64,000 nucleotides of DNA from assembly GCF_003014595.1 (NCBI RefSeq), contig NZ_PYGK01000003.1, positions 248,001-312,000 of the forward strand, given 5' to 3'. The first letter of the stretch is position 1; each line of letters starts with the position of its first letter. Shown one piece after another: positions 19,093 to 28,295 of this stretch. The position numbers and the translations under genes were made by a program. Source of the stretch: Chitinophaga ginsengisoli (GTDB lineage: Bacteria > Bacteroidota > Bacteroidia > Chitinophagales > Chitinophagaceae). The notes under the pieces were generated by a model, which did not search any database, had not been told where the DNA came from, and saw nothing but the letters and a program-made list of their open reading frames with translations.

Positions 19093-20343
19093 TTATTTTA
19101 ATGTCGTTATTTTCATGTCTTTTGCTGATGCCGGTTCAGAGAGATACACAACATCTCCTTCCGTCAATCCTTTTTCAACGATCACTTCTTCATCATTGGA
19201 TTTCCCCAGCACTACCTGGTGTTTGGAGATATTACCTGACTTACTTTTATACACATAACTGATCTTACCACTGGCGAAAACGGCTTCCAGCGGGATGATG
19301 AGCTTACCAGGCAATTCACTGATCAGTATATTGTTGGAGGTGGTCATTCCGGGTTTAAGAATGGAATCCACTTTATTGAGTTTGATATTTACTTCGAAAA
19401 CCTTGGCTGTAGCGCCGGGGCGGGTTTCACCGATGTTAGCTACTGTCTTCACAATGCCTTCCATCTTCACTTCAGGAAAAGCATCCAGTCCCATCGTTAC
19501 CTTCTGTGACTGATGTATTTTACTGATGTCTACTTCATTGATATATACTTTAGACAACATGGTAGAAAGATCTGGAAGCATGGCTACGCGTGGGTCCCAG
19601 GAGCGTACCACTGAACCGGTTTTCTTTTTACCACCGCTGGCCCAGTCATTGATATATACCAACAATCCATTCTTTGGCGCTTTGATCATAAAGCGGCTAC
19701 GCAGTTCTTCAAGTCTTGTTATCTGCCGGCCGAATTCATCTGCTTCACGACGGGCCTGTACCATCTTCGTGGCAGCCTGTTGTTGTTTGATCTTGTAGTT
19801 GTCCTTCATCTGTACCAGGTCACGTTGTGCCTTTTCGAGGTCTATCTCTGCCTGCCGGATGGTAGCGGGAGGCTCGTACTTACTCAGTTCCAGGGCCAGT
19901 TTTTTCTGTTCCATCTGGAATTGAAGATTGGTCATCTGATCACGAGCCTCCCTTAAAGTAAGTGCTGTATCCAGTGCCGTTTGGGTGACTATTGAATTAG
20001 ACTTCTCGAATGATAGCTGCGCGTCGCTGATGCGTTTATTCACCAACGTTGGGTCTAGTGTGGCAATGTAATCGCCTTCTTTTACATGGGAACCTTCTGC
20101 TACCATATCCTGTATCTTGATCTCATCATAGATCTGGTTGGCCTGCAGATCGGCAGGCGCAGAAACATATACGGTATTCTCCGCTTCCAGCTCTCCTGAG
20201 CTGTTTACGACATCACGGAAACTACCTTTACGTACTTTAGCGGTAATACTACTGTCGGCAGCTTTACCTGAAAACAGAAAATAACAGATCGCAATGATAG
20301 GAATAACGATAGCAGGCAGCAGCCACCTTCTTTTTTTTAGCAT
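19093..20343 (-). CDS. MacA/HlyD-type periplasmic adaptor protein
   Basis: 416 residues. A single N-terminal membrane anchor (WLLPAIVIPIIAICYFLF) is followed by a lipoyl/barrel-sandwich half (GSFRDVVNSSGELEAENTVY), a long helical hairpin (about residues 100-215) and the second half with beta-barrel segments (GLLVYINDWAS, KVTMGLDAFPEVKM). This bridges inner-membrane permease and outer-membrane TolC. It is the first gene of the operon adaptor, permease, TolC and possibly the coiled-coil protein. Confidence 0.93.
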   Translation of the reverse strand: MLKKRRWLLPAIVIPIIAICYFLFSGKAADSSITAKVRKGSFRDVVNSSGELEAENTVYVSAPADLQANQIYDEIKIQDMVAEGSHVKEGDYIATLDPTLVNKRISDAQLSFEKSNSIVTQTALDTALTLREARDQMTNLQFQMEQKKLALELSKYEPPATIRQAEIDLEKAQRDLVQMKDNYKIKQQQAATKMVQARREADEFGRQITRLEELRSRFMIKAPKNGLLVYINDWASGGKKKTGSVVRSWDPRVAMLPDLSTMLSKVYINEVDISKIHQSQKVTMGLDAFPEVKMEGIVKTVANIGETRPGATAKVFEVNIKLNKVDSILKPGMTTSNNILISELPGKLIIPLEAVFASGKISYVYKSKSGNISKHQVVLGKSNDEEVIVEKGLTEGDVVYLSEPASAKDMKITTLK

Positions 20344-20520
20344 AAGTGGGTAAATGGATTATGAAAGGCCGGGACACTAAAAGGCTACAGACACGTTATA
20401 AAAGTAATTGTCCATTTGAAAAATAAATGTTAAAAGTACCTGCATCAGCAACCATTATCGACAGATGACGTAGTTGTGAGTACGATTTGCCATCCGCTAT
20501 CGACTATCGACTTTAAACAC

Positions 20521-20528
20521 TATTTTTG
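20521..20528 (+). promoter_or_regulatory. Promoter -7 box
   Basis: TATTTTTG, consensus TAnnTTTG, ends 19 bases before the ATG at 20548. It rules out the GTG at 20476 as a start for the gene that follows. Confidence 0.6.
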
Positions 20529-20547
20529 CACCTCAAATTCGCTCCCT

Positions 20548-21708
20548 ATGGAACTGGTGATCGTCAATAATAAAAAGACAGAAAGGCAATTTCTTGATAC
20601 ACATGTGGTCCTGAACAAAAATATTCCTGAGTGGATCCGTCCCCTGGATAGAGATATCAGGCTGGTATTCGATCCCCAGAAGAATAAGGCCTTCAGACAG
20701 GGAGAATGTATCCGCTGGATACTCAAAGACAATAACGGTAAACTGATCGGGCGTATTGCCGCCTTTGTAAATAAAAAATACAGGACAAAAGGAGATACCC
20801 AACCGACAGGTGGTGTAGGGTTCTTTGATTGTATCAATGACCAGGCTGCCGCCAACCTGTTGTTTGACACCGCCCGCGACTGGCTGAAAGAAAGGGGTAT
20901 GGGCGCCATGGACGGCCCTATTAATTTCGGGGAACGTGACCGCTGGTGGGGATTGCTGGTAGAAGGATTTTATGAGCCGCTTTATGGTATGAACTTCAAT
21001 CCGCCGTATTATAAACAGCTAATGGAAACATATGGCTTCCAGCCATTCTTCGACCAGATCTGTTACTCCATGGGCGTAGATACACAGTTGCAGGAGAAAT
21101 TCTTCTCACGGCATGCTGCCCTCGCAAAAGATCCTGCCTATCGTGCAGAATATATCAATAAAAAGAACCTGGAGAAATATGCAGGCGACTTCACCACCAT
21201 CTACAACAAGGCCTGGGCCAGGCATGAAGGCGGTAAGGACATCACCAAACAACAGGCGCTGAACATCTTCAAACAGATGGCGCCCGCTATGGATGAAAAG
21301 ATCGTCTGGTTTGCCTATCACAATAACGAACCTGTTGCCTGCTGGCTGAACCTGCCGGAACTGAACCAGTTCTTTAAACATATGAACGGGAAGTTCGGCC
21401 TGTTTCAGAAACTACAGTTCCTGTACATGAAGCTGATGAAAAAGTGTAAGAAATTCACAGGGATTGTATTTGGGGTTGTACCTGAGTTCCAGGGTAAGGG
21501 AGTAGATGCGTTTATGATCGTAGAAGGGGCTAAGGTAATACAGGGTACGCTTTCCTACAGGCAGTATGAGCTGCAATGGATAGGTGATTTTAATCCTAAG
21601 ATGCTGAATATTGCCGAGAGCCTGGGTACGAAGCCCAGCCGTAAGCTGGTTACTTATCGTTATCTTTTTGACAGGACGAAGGAGTTTCACAGGCATCCGG
21701 TTTTGTGA
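20548..21708 (+). CDS. Conserved acetyltransferase-like (GNAT-fold) protein
   Basis: About 386 residues from the ATG at 20548. The N-terminal half has GNAT-like strands (GKLIGRIAAFVNKKY, GGVGFFDCINDQAAANLL, WLKERGMGAMDGPINFGERD) and the C-terminal half has a second possible unit (IVFGVVPEFQGKGVDAFMI), where the VPEFQGKGV phrase resembles an acetyl-CoA loop. This two-part layout is widespread in Bacteroidota as an uncharacterised family. The ending MLNIAESLGTKPSRKLVTYRY is also family-like. The substrate is unknown. It is alone and convergent with the hybrid kinase, with the repeat array lying between their 3' ends. Confidence 0.75.
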   Translation: MELVIVNNKKTERQFLDTHVVLNKNIPEWIRPLDRDIRLVFDPQKNKAFRQGECIRWILKDNNGKLIGRIAAFVNKKYRTKGDTQPTGGVGFFDCINDQAAANLLFDTARDWLKERGMGAMDGPINFGERDRWWGLLVEGFYEPLYGMNFNPPYYKQLMETYGFQPFFDQICYSMGVDTQLQEKFFSRHAALAKDPAYRAEYINKKNLEKYAGDFTTIYNKAWARHEGGKDITKQQALNIFKQMAPAMDEKIVWFAYHNNEPVACWLNLPELNQFFKHMNGKFGLFQKLQFLYMKLMKKCKKFTGIVFGVVPEFQGKGVDAFMIVEGAKVIQGTLSYRQYELQWIGDFNPKMLNIAESLGTKPSRKLVTYRYLFDRTKEFHRHPVL

Positions 21709-21764
21709 TGCATATGCCCGGGATTTGCATATGCATTTCCAGGGTTGCCCCCTAATACAAACAC

Positions 21765-22444
21765 GTTTCCCCGGGGGGCACCCACGACAATATATTATCC
21801 CGGGGTTGTATCCCGCGTTTCCCGGGGTTCCACCCCGCGCTACAAACAAGGGGACTCCTAACGGAGTCCTATTATGTTTTGTTAATGGCGTTATGTTTCC
21901 CGGGGTTGCACCCCCGCGTTTCCCGGGGTTCCACCCCGCGCTACAAACAAGGGGACTCCTAACGGAGTCCTATTATGTTTTGTTAATGGCGCTATGTTTC
22001 CCGGGGTTGCACCCCGCGCTACAAACAAGGGGACTCCTAACGGAGTCCTATTATGTTTTGTTAATGGCATTATGTTTCCCGGGATTGTACCCCGCGCTAC
22101 AAACAATGGGACTCCTAACGGAGTCCTATTATGTTTTGTTAATGGCGTTATGTTTCCCGGGGTTCCACCCCCGCGCTACAAACAAGGGGACTCCTAACGG
22201 AGTCCTATTATGTTTTGTTAATGGCGTTATGTTTTCCCGGGGTTCCACCCCGCGCTACAAACAATGGGACTCCTAACGGAGTCCTATTATGTTTTGTTAA
22301 TGGCGTTATGTTTCCCCGGGGTTGTATCCCGCGCTACAAACAATGGGACTCCTAACGGAGTCCTATTATGTTTTGTTAATGGCGTTATGTTTCCCGGGGT
22401 TGCACCCCGTGCTACAAGCAATGGGCGCCCTACGGAGTCCTATT
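21765..22444 (+). repeat. Tandem array of a 77-79 bp palindromic element
   Basis: About eight near-identical units plus partial copies on the left. Each unit has hairpin one (CGGGGT-TGC-ACCCCG, or variants with loop TCC), the linker CGCGCTACAAACAA, hairpin two (GGACTCC-TAAC-GGAGTCC), and a spacer TATTATGTTTTGTTAATGGC. Units begin near 21818, 21919, 21997, 22074, 22152, 22231, 22310 and 22389. The last unit is the most diverged. All face the same way. Open frames across it only mirror the repeat. It separates two convergent genes and could serve as terminator, structured RNA or a mobile-repeat expansion. Confidence 0.9.
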
Positions 22445-22461
22445 GCGTTTTGTCGATTAGG

Positions 22462-23847
22462 CTAGTGGGGAATGTTAATAAGCGGCCGGAGATGCCGGAT
22501 AATCACGTTATAAATATCCTTTTCCCGGAAGGGTTTCAACAGGTAATCATCAAACCCGGCATCGATGAATTCCTGGTTGGCGGGCATTGTCGTATCTGCT
22601 GTCAGCGCCAGTACAGGTATGTGCGCTTTGGTGGGTTCTTTATCTTCCCTGATCCTTTTCACTACCTCAACGCCGGTCATACGGGGCATCTGGAGGTCGA
22701 GCAATACCATATCGTAGTTATTACAGACAAATAATTCGTAGGCGGCAACCCCGTCGGACGCTTTGTCGAACCGGCATTGCCAGCGGGTCAGGATCCTGTC
22801 CATGAGGGCCAGGTTCATTTCCTGATCATCAGCCACCAGTATATACCGGTCTTTCATTAACTGGCCGGTAGTCTGGCTGAGCTCCTGCTGGGTGACAATG
22901 ATGGTTTGCGGTGGCGGTAACGGTTGGTAGCTGAGGGAACAGGAGAAACAACTGCCTTTTCCAGGTGTGCTCTCTACTGTTAGCTGTCCATTGTGCAATT
23001 CTACCAGTGCGCGGACGAGCGCCAGCCCCAGTCCTGCGCCATGCAGGGTACCTGTAACAGGGGTTCCGTTGTACATATACTGATCAAATATATAGGGTAG
23101 TCTTTCCGGAGTGATACCACTGCCGGTATCCCTTACCTGGATACTCACCTGTATATTTCCTGATGCCTGTTTTTCTACCTGCATATGGCAGTGTACGCTA
23201 CCGGCATCGGTATATTTAATGGCATTTTCCACGAGGCAGGCAAGTATCCGTGTCAGACGGTCACCATCTCCGGTCACTTCCAGTTGTTGGTCTCCTTCAT
23301 ACGTAATTTCAAACTGGAGACGTTTATTGTATGCGCGGGAGGACAATTGCCGTGTAACAGTATCAAATATTTTATAAGGCGAAAATGGATAAGTATCAAG
23401 GTGCAGTTCCCCTTTCTGCAACCAACCCAGTTCCTGGATATTCTGTTGTATCTGCATTAACATGCCGGCTGCATTTTCAACGGCGCCCAGCAGTTCACGC
23501 TGATTACAATCCAGTGCTGTATAAGACAACTGTTCGCTAAATCCGATGATGGCATTCAAAGGTGTACGCACTTCCTGGCTGATGTTACTGATCATGTTCA
23601 GGCGTGCATCCTTCACATCTTTCCCGGTACGATTTATGTATGTTATTTGTTTCCGGAGACACCAGATGTAATACAGGAGAACAATCACTAATGCGAATAA
23701 CAGCACAGGCAACAAAAATGATGGATCGATGACAGTAATAACTGCCGGAACAGTGATGTCGTTTACTGAAGGGGCATTTACAATCACGAACAGGGAGAAT
23801 GTATATGGGATTATTCCAAAAGCAAGCGATAGGTACATCGTATGCAA
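22462..23847 (-). CDS. Hybrid sensor kinase lacking the phospho-acceptor histidine
   Basis: 461 residues: two N-terminal membrane helices (about 5-23 and 45-64), a HisKA-like helix pair, an HATPase domain and a C-terminal receiver. The H-box reads ISNISQEVRTPLNAIIGF: position 91, where the histidine should be, is Gln (codon CAG). The ATPase is complete, with N-box LVENAIKYTDA, G1 VRDTGSGI and G2 GAGLGLALV. The receiver is also complete, with the acidic pair in VADDQEMN, Asp384 in LLDLQMP, ALTADT and LKPF. It cannot autophosphorylate in the normal way. It may act as a phosphatase, an ATP-binding scaffold or a partner to another kinase. Its neighbours give no hint. Confidence 0.9.
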   Translation of the reverse strand: MHTMYLSLAFGIIPYTFSLFVIVNAPSVNDITVPAVITVIDPSFLLPVLLFALVIVLLYYIWCLRKQITYINRTGKDVKDARLNMISNISQEVRTPLNAIIGFSEQLSYTALDCNQRELLGAVENAAGMLMQIQQNIQELGWLQKGELHLDTYPFSPYKIFDTVTRQLSSRAYNKRLQFEITYEGDQQLEVTGDGDRLTRILACLVENAIKYTDAGSVHCHMQVEKQASGNIQVSIQVRDTGSGITPERLPYIFDQYMYNGTPVTGTLHGAGLGLALVRALVELHNGQLTVESTPGKGSCFSCSLSYQPLPPPQTIIVTQQELSQTTGQLMKDRYILVADDQEMNLALMDRILTRWQCRFDKASDGVAAYELFVCNNYDMVLLDLQMPRMTGVEVVKRIREDKEPTKAHIPVLALTADTTMPANQEFIDAGFDDYLLKPFREKDIYNVIIRHLRPLINIPH

Positions 23848-24115
23848 TTAAAAGATGAAAAAAGTTGGCGTTAAACTAACAATCAATTAAGAGTTTCTGA
23901 CTCTTCTAAACCCGGTCTTTTAACAGGCAACATTGATGTACCGAATTTAATTAAAAGCTGTGAGATGGAAAATTATTTCCCTTTCGTGTTATGTGCCAGC
24001 TTAGAAATAAGGAGTATATTTATCGTGAGCTGATATGCTCCGCCAAAACCTGTTAATACTATGTCCAACAACCAATGCGGAGGCTCCCCCGGGACTACTG
24101 TGAACTATAAGTTTT

Positions 24116-26209
24116 ATGATGTCAGGCATGTACTTTAGACGAGAGGTGCTACGAATGACAGGTGGTGTGCTGTTGTTTTATGTCACCTATATCATTTTAT
24201 TATTATGCTCTTTACTGCTGATGGCAGCCTTTACCTGGAGCGGAAGTACACTTATTGCATATGCTTCTTATCAGGGTGTATCCGGTATATTCATGTCGGT
24301 TGCTGGCGCCTTGCTCTTATTACTGGGCATTTTGCAGGCAGTATTCATAATCCTGTTCCTTTTTAGCAGGCACAAAACTACTGTTCCTTACCGCACTATC
24401 ATTACGGAGAAAGAACAACCTGTATTGTTTGATTTCATACACAAACTTGTAAAGCAGACCAAAGCCCCCTTTCCGAAAAAAGTTTATCTGGTACCGGATG
24501 TCAATGCTGTCGTATTCCACTCTCCCGGAGTTACAGGGCTTTTTGGTGATGCGGACAAAAATCTGGTGATAGGACTCGGCATGGTGAACAGTCTTAATAT
24601 CAGCGAGTTTAAAATGGTGCTGGCACACGAGTTCGGGCATTTTTCCCAGCGCAGTATGAAGCTGGTTCTGCACGTATATACGATCAACAGGATCATTTAC
24701 AATATTCTCTATGAGAACAGAGGCTGGCGCAACGGTATTATCTGGCTTTCCAACAAAGGCCTGCTTGCAGCATTGTTATCACGGTTGTTTGTGTTGCTGG
24801 CAGCGGGTTTACATTTCCTTTTCCGGAACATGCATGAACTGATCAATCGTCAGTATATGCGTTTAAGCCGTGAAATGGAATTTAATGCCGATGAAGTAGC
24901 GCTTTCCATCTGCGGAACAGATACCGCCATTTCAGCCATGCGCCGGGCAGAAATGAGCAATGCCTGTTTTCAGCAGCTGCTACAGCGGACGACCACGTGG
25001 GCGCGGCAACATCGGTTTATCCGGAATATTTACGAAGCACACCGCATGCTCATAAAATATCATGCGAAGCGGCATAGTACACCTCTCGATCACCAGCAGC
25101 TGCCACAGTATAATGACGACCATTTCGGCACTACCATGAAAAGCCAGGTACAGTTTCGTGATCAGTGGGCGTCTCATCCTACACAGGAGGAACGTGAGCA
25201 ACGTTACCTGGCGGCCAACATTCCCGGTGTAACGATTGCGCAAAGCGCATGGACACTGTTTCATGATGCAGAGCGATTACAGGAGCAGATGTCGCGGCAG
25301 GTGTACCAGGTGTTGACACCGGAAGAAACGCCCGGGCACTGGTCTGCTGCGGAAGATCTTATCAGCGAGATCGAAGCTTTTCATGAGCAGTATGCGTTTC
25401 CAACGCCGTATAACAATTACTACGACGACAGGCCTTTCTCGCCTATTCCTCCAGGCAGGCTGGAACCTTTTTCTGAGGAAGAACAAATTTTGTACACTCT
25501 TTCCACACTGTATACAAAAGAGCATCGGCAACGGATCCGTCGTTATTTCCGGGATATGCAGGATGCGGCAACCTTACAGGCAATCATCAGCAGAGAGATC
25601 CAGGTAACACAGTTTACTTACGAGGATGTGCAATACCACAGTCATGAGGCGTTGAAGATACTGGACAAATTACAGCAGCAGATCGCCAGGGACAGCGAAT
25701 GGCTGGAGGAACACGACCGGCTTGCCCTTCGTTATCATTATACCTTTGCATTGCGACAGGCGCTGGAAGCTGCCTCTAATTTACAGGAACAGTACAAATG
25801 TGTTCTATCACACCAGGCCAGGGCTTCTGCCCTCAATGAAATAGCCGGTATGATCATGGAAAGCATTCCGGTATTTTATAACGGGAACAATACCACTCCG
25901 GCAAAAACAGATTCCTGGCTCCGGATACTGCGGCAGGAGGCAACACAATTGCTACAGTTATTGCAGGACCTCTTGCTTCAGCATCATATCAGCGATCAAT
26001 GGGAACCGGACCTGCAGCAGAAGGTGACGCATTTTATTCAACAACAGTATCCTTATCTGCTGGCACACCCGCCATTACCAGAAGAACTGGAAGCAATGCA
26101 CGACATCAGCGCAGCGGTATCTGACCATTACAATAACAGTATCCTGCTGATGAAAAAAGACTTCCTTTATCGTTGCCTTGACTTCAGCGAGCTGTCTGTT
26201 GCCCATTGA
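24116..26209 (+). CDS. M48-family membrane metalloprotease
   Basis: 697 residues, much longer than HtpX (about 290). Two N-terminal membrane helices (VLLFYVTYIILLLCSLLL and VAGALLLLLGILQAVFIILF) precede the protease. The zinc site is LAHEFGHFSQ with His171, Glu172 and His175, and the third ligand is in EMEFNADEVAL. A further hydrophobic stretch (LLAALLSRLFVLLAAGLHFLF) lies between them. The last 430 residues are charged and helical with no recognised domain. Related long M48 proteins occur in Bacteroidota with unknown substrates. The gene is alone and starts at the first of two ATGs. Confidence 0.85.
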   Translation: MMSGMYFRREVLRMTGGVLLFYVTYIILLLCSLLLMAAFTWSGSTLIAYASYQGVSGIFMSVAGALLLLLGILQAVFIILFLFSRHKTTVPYRTIITEKEQPVLFDFIHKLVKQTKAPFPKKVYLVPDVNAVVFHSPGVTGLFGDADKNLVIGLGMVNSLNISEFKMVLAHEFGHFSQRSMKLVLHVYTINRIIYNILYENRGWRNGIIWLSNKGLLAALLSRLFVLLAAGLHFLFRNMHELINRQYMRLSREMEFNADEVALSICGTDTAISAMRRAEMSNACFQQLLQRTTTWARQHRFIRNIYEAHRMLIKYHAKRHSTPLDHQQLPQYNDDHFGTTMKSQVQFRDQWASHPTQEEREQRYLAANIPGVTIAQSAWTLFHDAERLQEQMSRQVYQVLTPEETPGHWSAAEDLISEIEAFHEQYAFPTPYNNYYDDRPFSPIPPGRLEPFSEEEQILYTLSTLYTKEHRQRIRRYFRDMQDAATLQAIISREIQVTQFTYEDVQYHSHEALKILDKLQQQIARDSEWLEEHDRLALRYHYTFALRQALEAASNLQEQYKCVLSHQARASALNEIAGMIMESIPVFYNGNNTTPAKTDSWLRILRQEATQLLQLLQDLLLQHHISDQWEPDLQQKVTHFIQQQYPYLLAHPPLPEELEAMHDISAAVSDHYNNSILLMKKDFLYRCLDFSELSVAH

Positions 26210-26332
26210 CGGCGTTACTTTTCTTAATATGTAAGTAGTTACCCTACCGGCAGGTACTATGAACTATGGAGCAGCGGCTAGGGACTATGGACAATTTTCT
26301 GTACTTTCGGCCCTCGCGAATGCGTTGTATAT

Positions 26333-28210
26333 ATGGAGAATTTTATCGTTTCAGCCCGTAAATACCGTCCACAGAATTTTTCAACCGTAGTCGGACAATC
26401 ACATATTACGACCACCCTTAAAAATGCGATCCGTAACAATCAGCTGGCACACGCCTTCCTGTTCTGCGGTCCGAGAGGTGTGGGTAAAACAACCTGTGCC
26501 CGTATACTGGCCAAAACAATCAACTGTGAGAACCTGCAGCCTGATGGGGAAGCATGTAATCAATGTCATTCCTGTACTTCTTTCAACGAAGGAAGTTCCT
26601 TCAACATCCATGAGCTGGATGCTGCCTCCAACAACTCGGTAGATGATATCCGGACGTTGGTAGAGCAGGTACGTTTCGCACCTCAGGCAGGAAAATATAA
26701 GATCTACATCATAGATGAGGTGCACATGCTCAGTTCTTCCGCATTCAATGCGTTCCTGAAAACGCTGGAAGAACCCCCTTCTTATGCCATCTTCATCCTG
26801 GCTACTACGGAAAAGCACAAGATCCTCCCGACTATCCTCAGCCGGTGTCAGATCTTCGACTTCAAGCGTATCACGATCCAGGATACGGTAGACCATTTGC
26901 AGGAGATCTGTCAGAAGGAGCATATCCAGGCAGAATCTGATGCGCTGCACCTGGTAGCACAGAAGACGGATGGTTGTATGCGTGACTCACTCAGTACCCT
27001 GGATAAGATTGTCAGCTTTACGGGCGGGTATCTGACTTACCAGAACACGCTGGAGCACCTGAACATCCTGGATTACGATTATTTCTTTAAAGTAATGGAG
27101 GCTGTGCTGCAACAGGATGTTGCCACTGCCCTGCTGATATTTGACGAGGTCTTACAGAAAGGTTTTGAGGGCGATAACTTCCTGAACGGCTGGGCGGAAT
27201 TTCTCCGTAACCTGCTGATGAGCAAGGAAGAGAAGGTGTTGCACCTGGTGGAAGTATCTGGTAATCTCAAGGACAGGTACAAGCAGATGTCCGGCAAGGT
27301 AAGCCCGTCTTACCTGATCACGGCGCTGCACCTGTTGAATGAGACGGAGATCAACTACAGGATGGCCCGTAATAAAAGGTTGCATGTGGAGATGGCGCTG
27401 ATCAAGCTTTGTTTCCTGCAGCAGGCCGTTACCTTAGTCAGCGATGACCAAACCGGAGAGGTAGTAAAAAAAAAACTGGTAGCTGATGGCGCCGTACCGC
27501 AGAAACTGCGGTCTTCCTTTATACAGGCAGCTCCTGCCCCAAAAGCGATGGCAGGGCAGCCGGCTACTACCGGTTCTATTGCCACCAATGAAGCAAGACT
27601 GACCATTGAGACACCGCCACCGGCAGTCAACCAGCAACAGGCACCTGCCCAACCTGTACAAAGGCAGGCGCCTCCGGTGCAGCCTACCACAGCACCTGTA
27701 ACGTCGGCGACGGCTACCGCCAACCGGCCTGGCCAGCAAACAACTGCCCCTCAGCCGAAACTGACCGGTCTTGCCGCCATGAAGGAGGCGCTCGCAGCCA
27801 GACAGCAGGTACAGACCGTACAGGAAGTCATTCCTATCACGCTGGGCGCACTTTCTGTATACTGGGATGAATTCATCGATACTTTCAGGCAGGCTAACAA
27901 AATGACAGTTGTGAGCAATCTGCAACTGGCTACTATTAACCTGACCGGACCTGAAGAAATTAACATTGTGAGCAGGAATATTGTGCAATTCCGCTTCATG
28001 GAAGAAGAAAAACTGGCTATTTCGGCTTTCTTTAAGGAAAAGTTCCGTAACCCGGCCATCGTGCTGACCCTGGGGCTGGATGAGACGCAGCAGACGGTGG
28101 ATATTGGCCCTGCGCCACTTTCCAGCCGGGAACAGTTCCAGAAGATGACTGAAAAATATCCGCTGATAAAGGAACTGAAAGATAAGTTGAATATGGAACT
28201 GGATTTTTAA
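26333..28210 (+). CDS. dnaX: DNA polymerase III subunits gamma/tau
   Basis: The clamp-loader ATPase, 625 residues. Domain I has Walker A (GPRGVGKTT, about residues 44-52), a four-cysteine zinc module (CENLQPDGEACNQCHSC), Walker B (IIDEVHMLSSSAFNAFLKTL) and the SRC finger (LSRCQIF). The AAA collar domain ends near residue 370. A run of ten A at 27466-27475 (codons 378-381) follows, then an A/P/Q/T-rich linker (about 395-480) and the tau C-terminal domain. Slippage by one base either way gives a stop within four codons and a gamma-like protein of about 382-384 residues. See the linked sites. Confidence 0.97.
   Translation: MENFIVSARKYRPQNFSTVVGQSHITTTLKNAIRNNQLAHAFLFCGPRGVGKTTCARILAKTINCENLQPDGEACNQCHSCTSFNEGSSFNIHELDAASNNSVDDIRTLVEQVRFAPQAGKYKIYIIDEVHMLSSSAFNAFLKTLEEPPSYAIFILATTEKHKILPTILSRCQIFDFKRITIQDTVDHLQEICQKEHIQAESDALHLVAQKTDGCMRDSLSTLDKIVSFTGGYLTYQNTLEHLNILDYDYFFKVMEAVLQQDVATALLIFDEVLQKGFEGDNFLNGWAEFLRNLLMSKEEKVLHLVEVSGNLKDRYKQMSGKVSPSYLITALHLLNETEINYRMARNKRLHVEMALIKLCFLQQAVTLVSDDQTGEVVKKKLVADGAVPQKLRSSFIQAAPAPKAMAGQPATTGSIATNEARLTIETPPPAVNQQQAPAQPVQRQAPPVQPTTAPVTSATATANRPGQQTTAPQPKLTGLAAMKEALAARQQVQTVQEVIPITLGALSVYWDEFIDTFRQANKMTVVSNLQLATINLTGPEEINIVSRNIVQFRFMEEEKLAISAFFKEKFRNPAIVLTLGLDETQQTVDIGPAPLSSREQFQKMTEKYPLIKELKDKLNMELDF
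27466..27475 (+). other. A10 slippage site in dnaX
   Basis: Ten consecutive A residues, read GTA-AAA-AAA-AAA-CTG in frame (V-K-K-K-L). With one extra A the frame reads ACT-GGT-AGC-TGA; with one fewer it reads AAC-TGG-TAG. Both stop almost at once. The position matches the gamma/tau boundary. Thermus thermophilus dnaX uses an A9 run in this way. Confidence 0.7.
27496..27512 (+). other. Stem-loop after the dnaX slippage site
   Basis: A perfect 7-bp stem ACCGCAG / CTGCGGT with an AAA loop, starting 21 bases after the A-run. It could stimulate slippage or frameshifting, although the distance is longer than in the classic E. coli site. Confidence 0.4.
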
Positions 28211-28266
28211 AGGGGTTTACAGAAATATCTTCTGTAATCTAACTTTCACAATTCGCATTTCTTTTG

Positions 28267-28274
28267 TAGGTTTG
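28267..28274 (+). promoter_or_regulatory. Promoter -7 box for the E2 gene
   Basis: TAGGTTTG (TAnnTTTG) with a TTTC 19 bases upstream. Transcription would start near 28280, so the true start codon is the ATG at 28296 and not the TTG at 28272. Confidence 0.6.
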
Positions 28275-28295
28275 GGCAAAATTTGGAATAATACT

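Noticed and set aside
21611..22276. Open frames running through the repeat array
   Set aside because: They only reflect the repeat unit read in frame (phrases like PGLHPALQTRGLL recur) and overlap the end of the preceding gene.
21765..22444. A CRISPR array
   Set aside because: The units repeat as a whole at 77-79 bp with no unique spacers, and the element also occurs singly elsewhere. No cas gene is near.
23848..24115. A gene between the hybrid kinase and the M48 protease
   Set aside because: The 268 bases hold only short frames and no promoter-gene arrangement.
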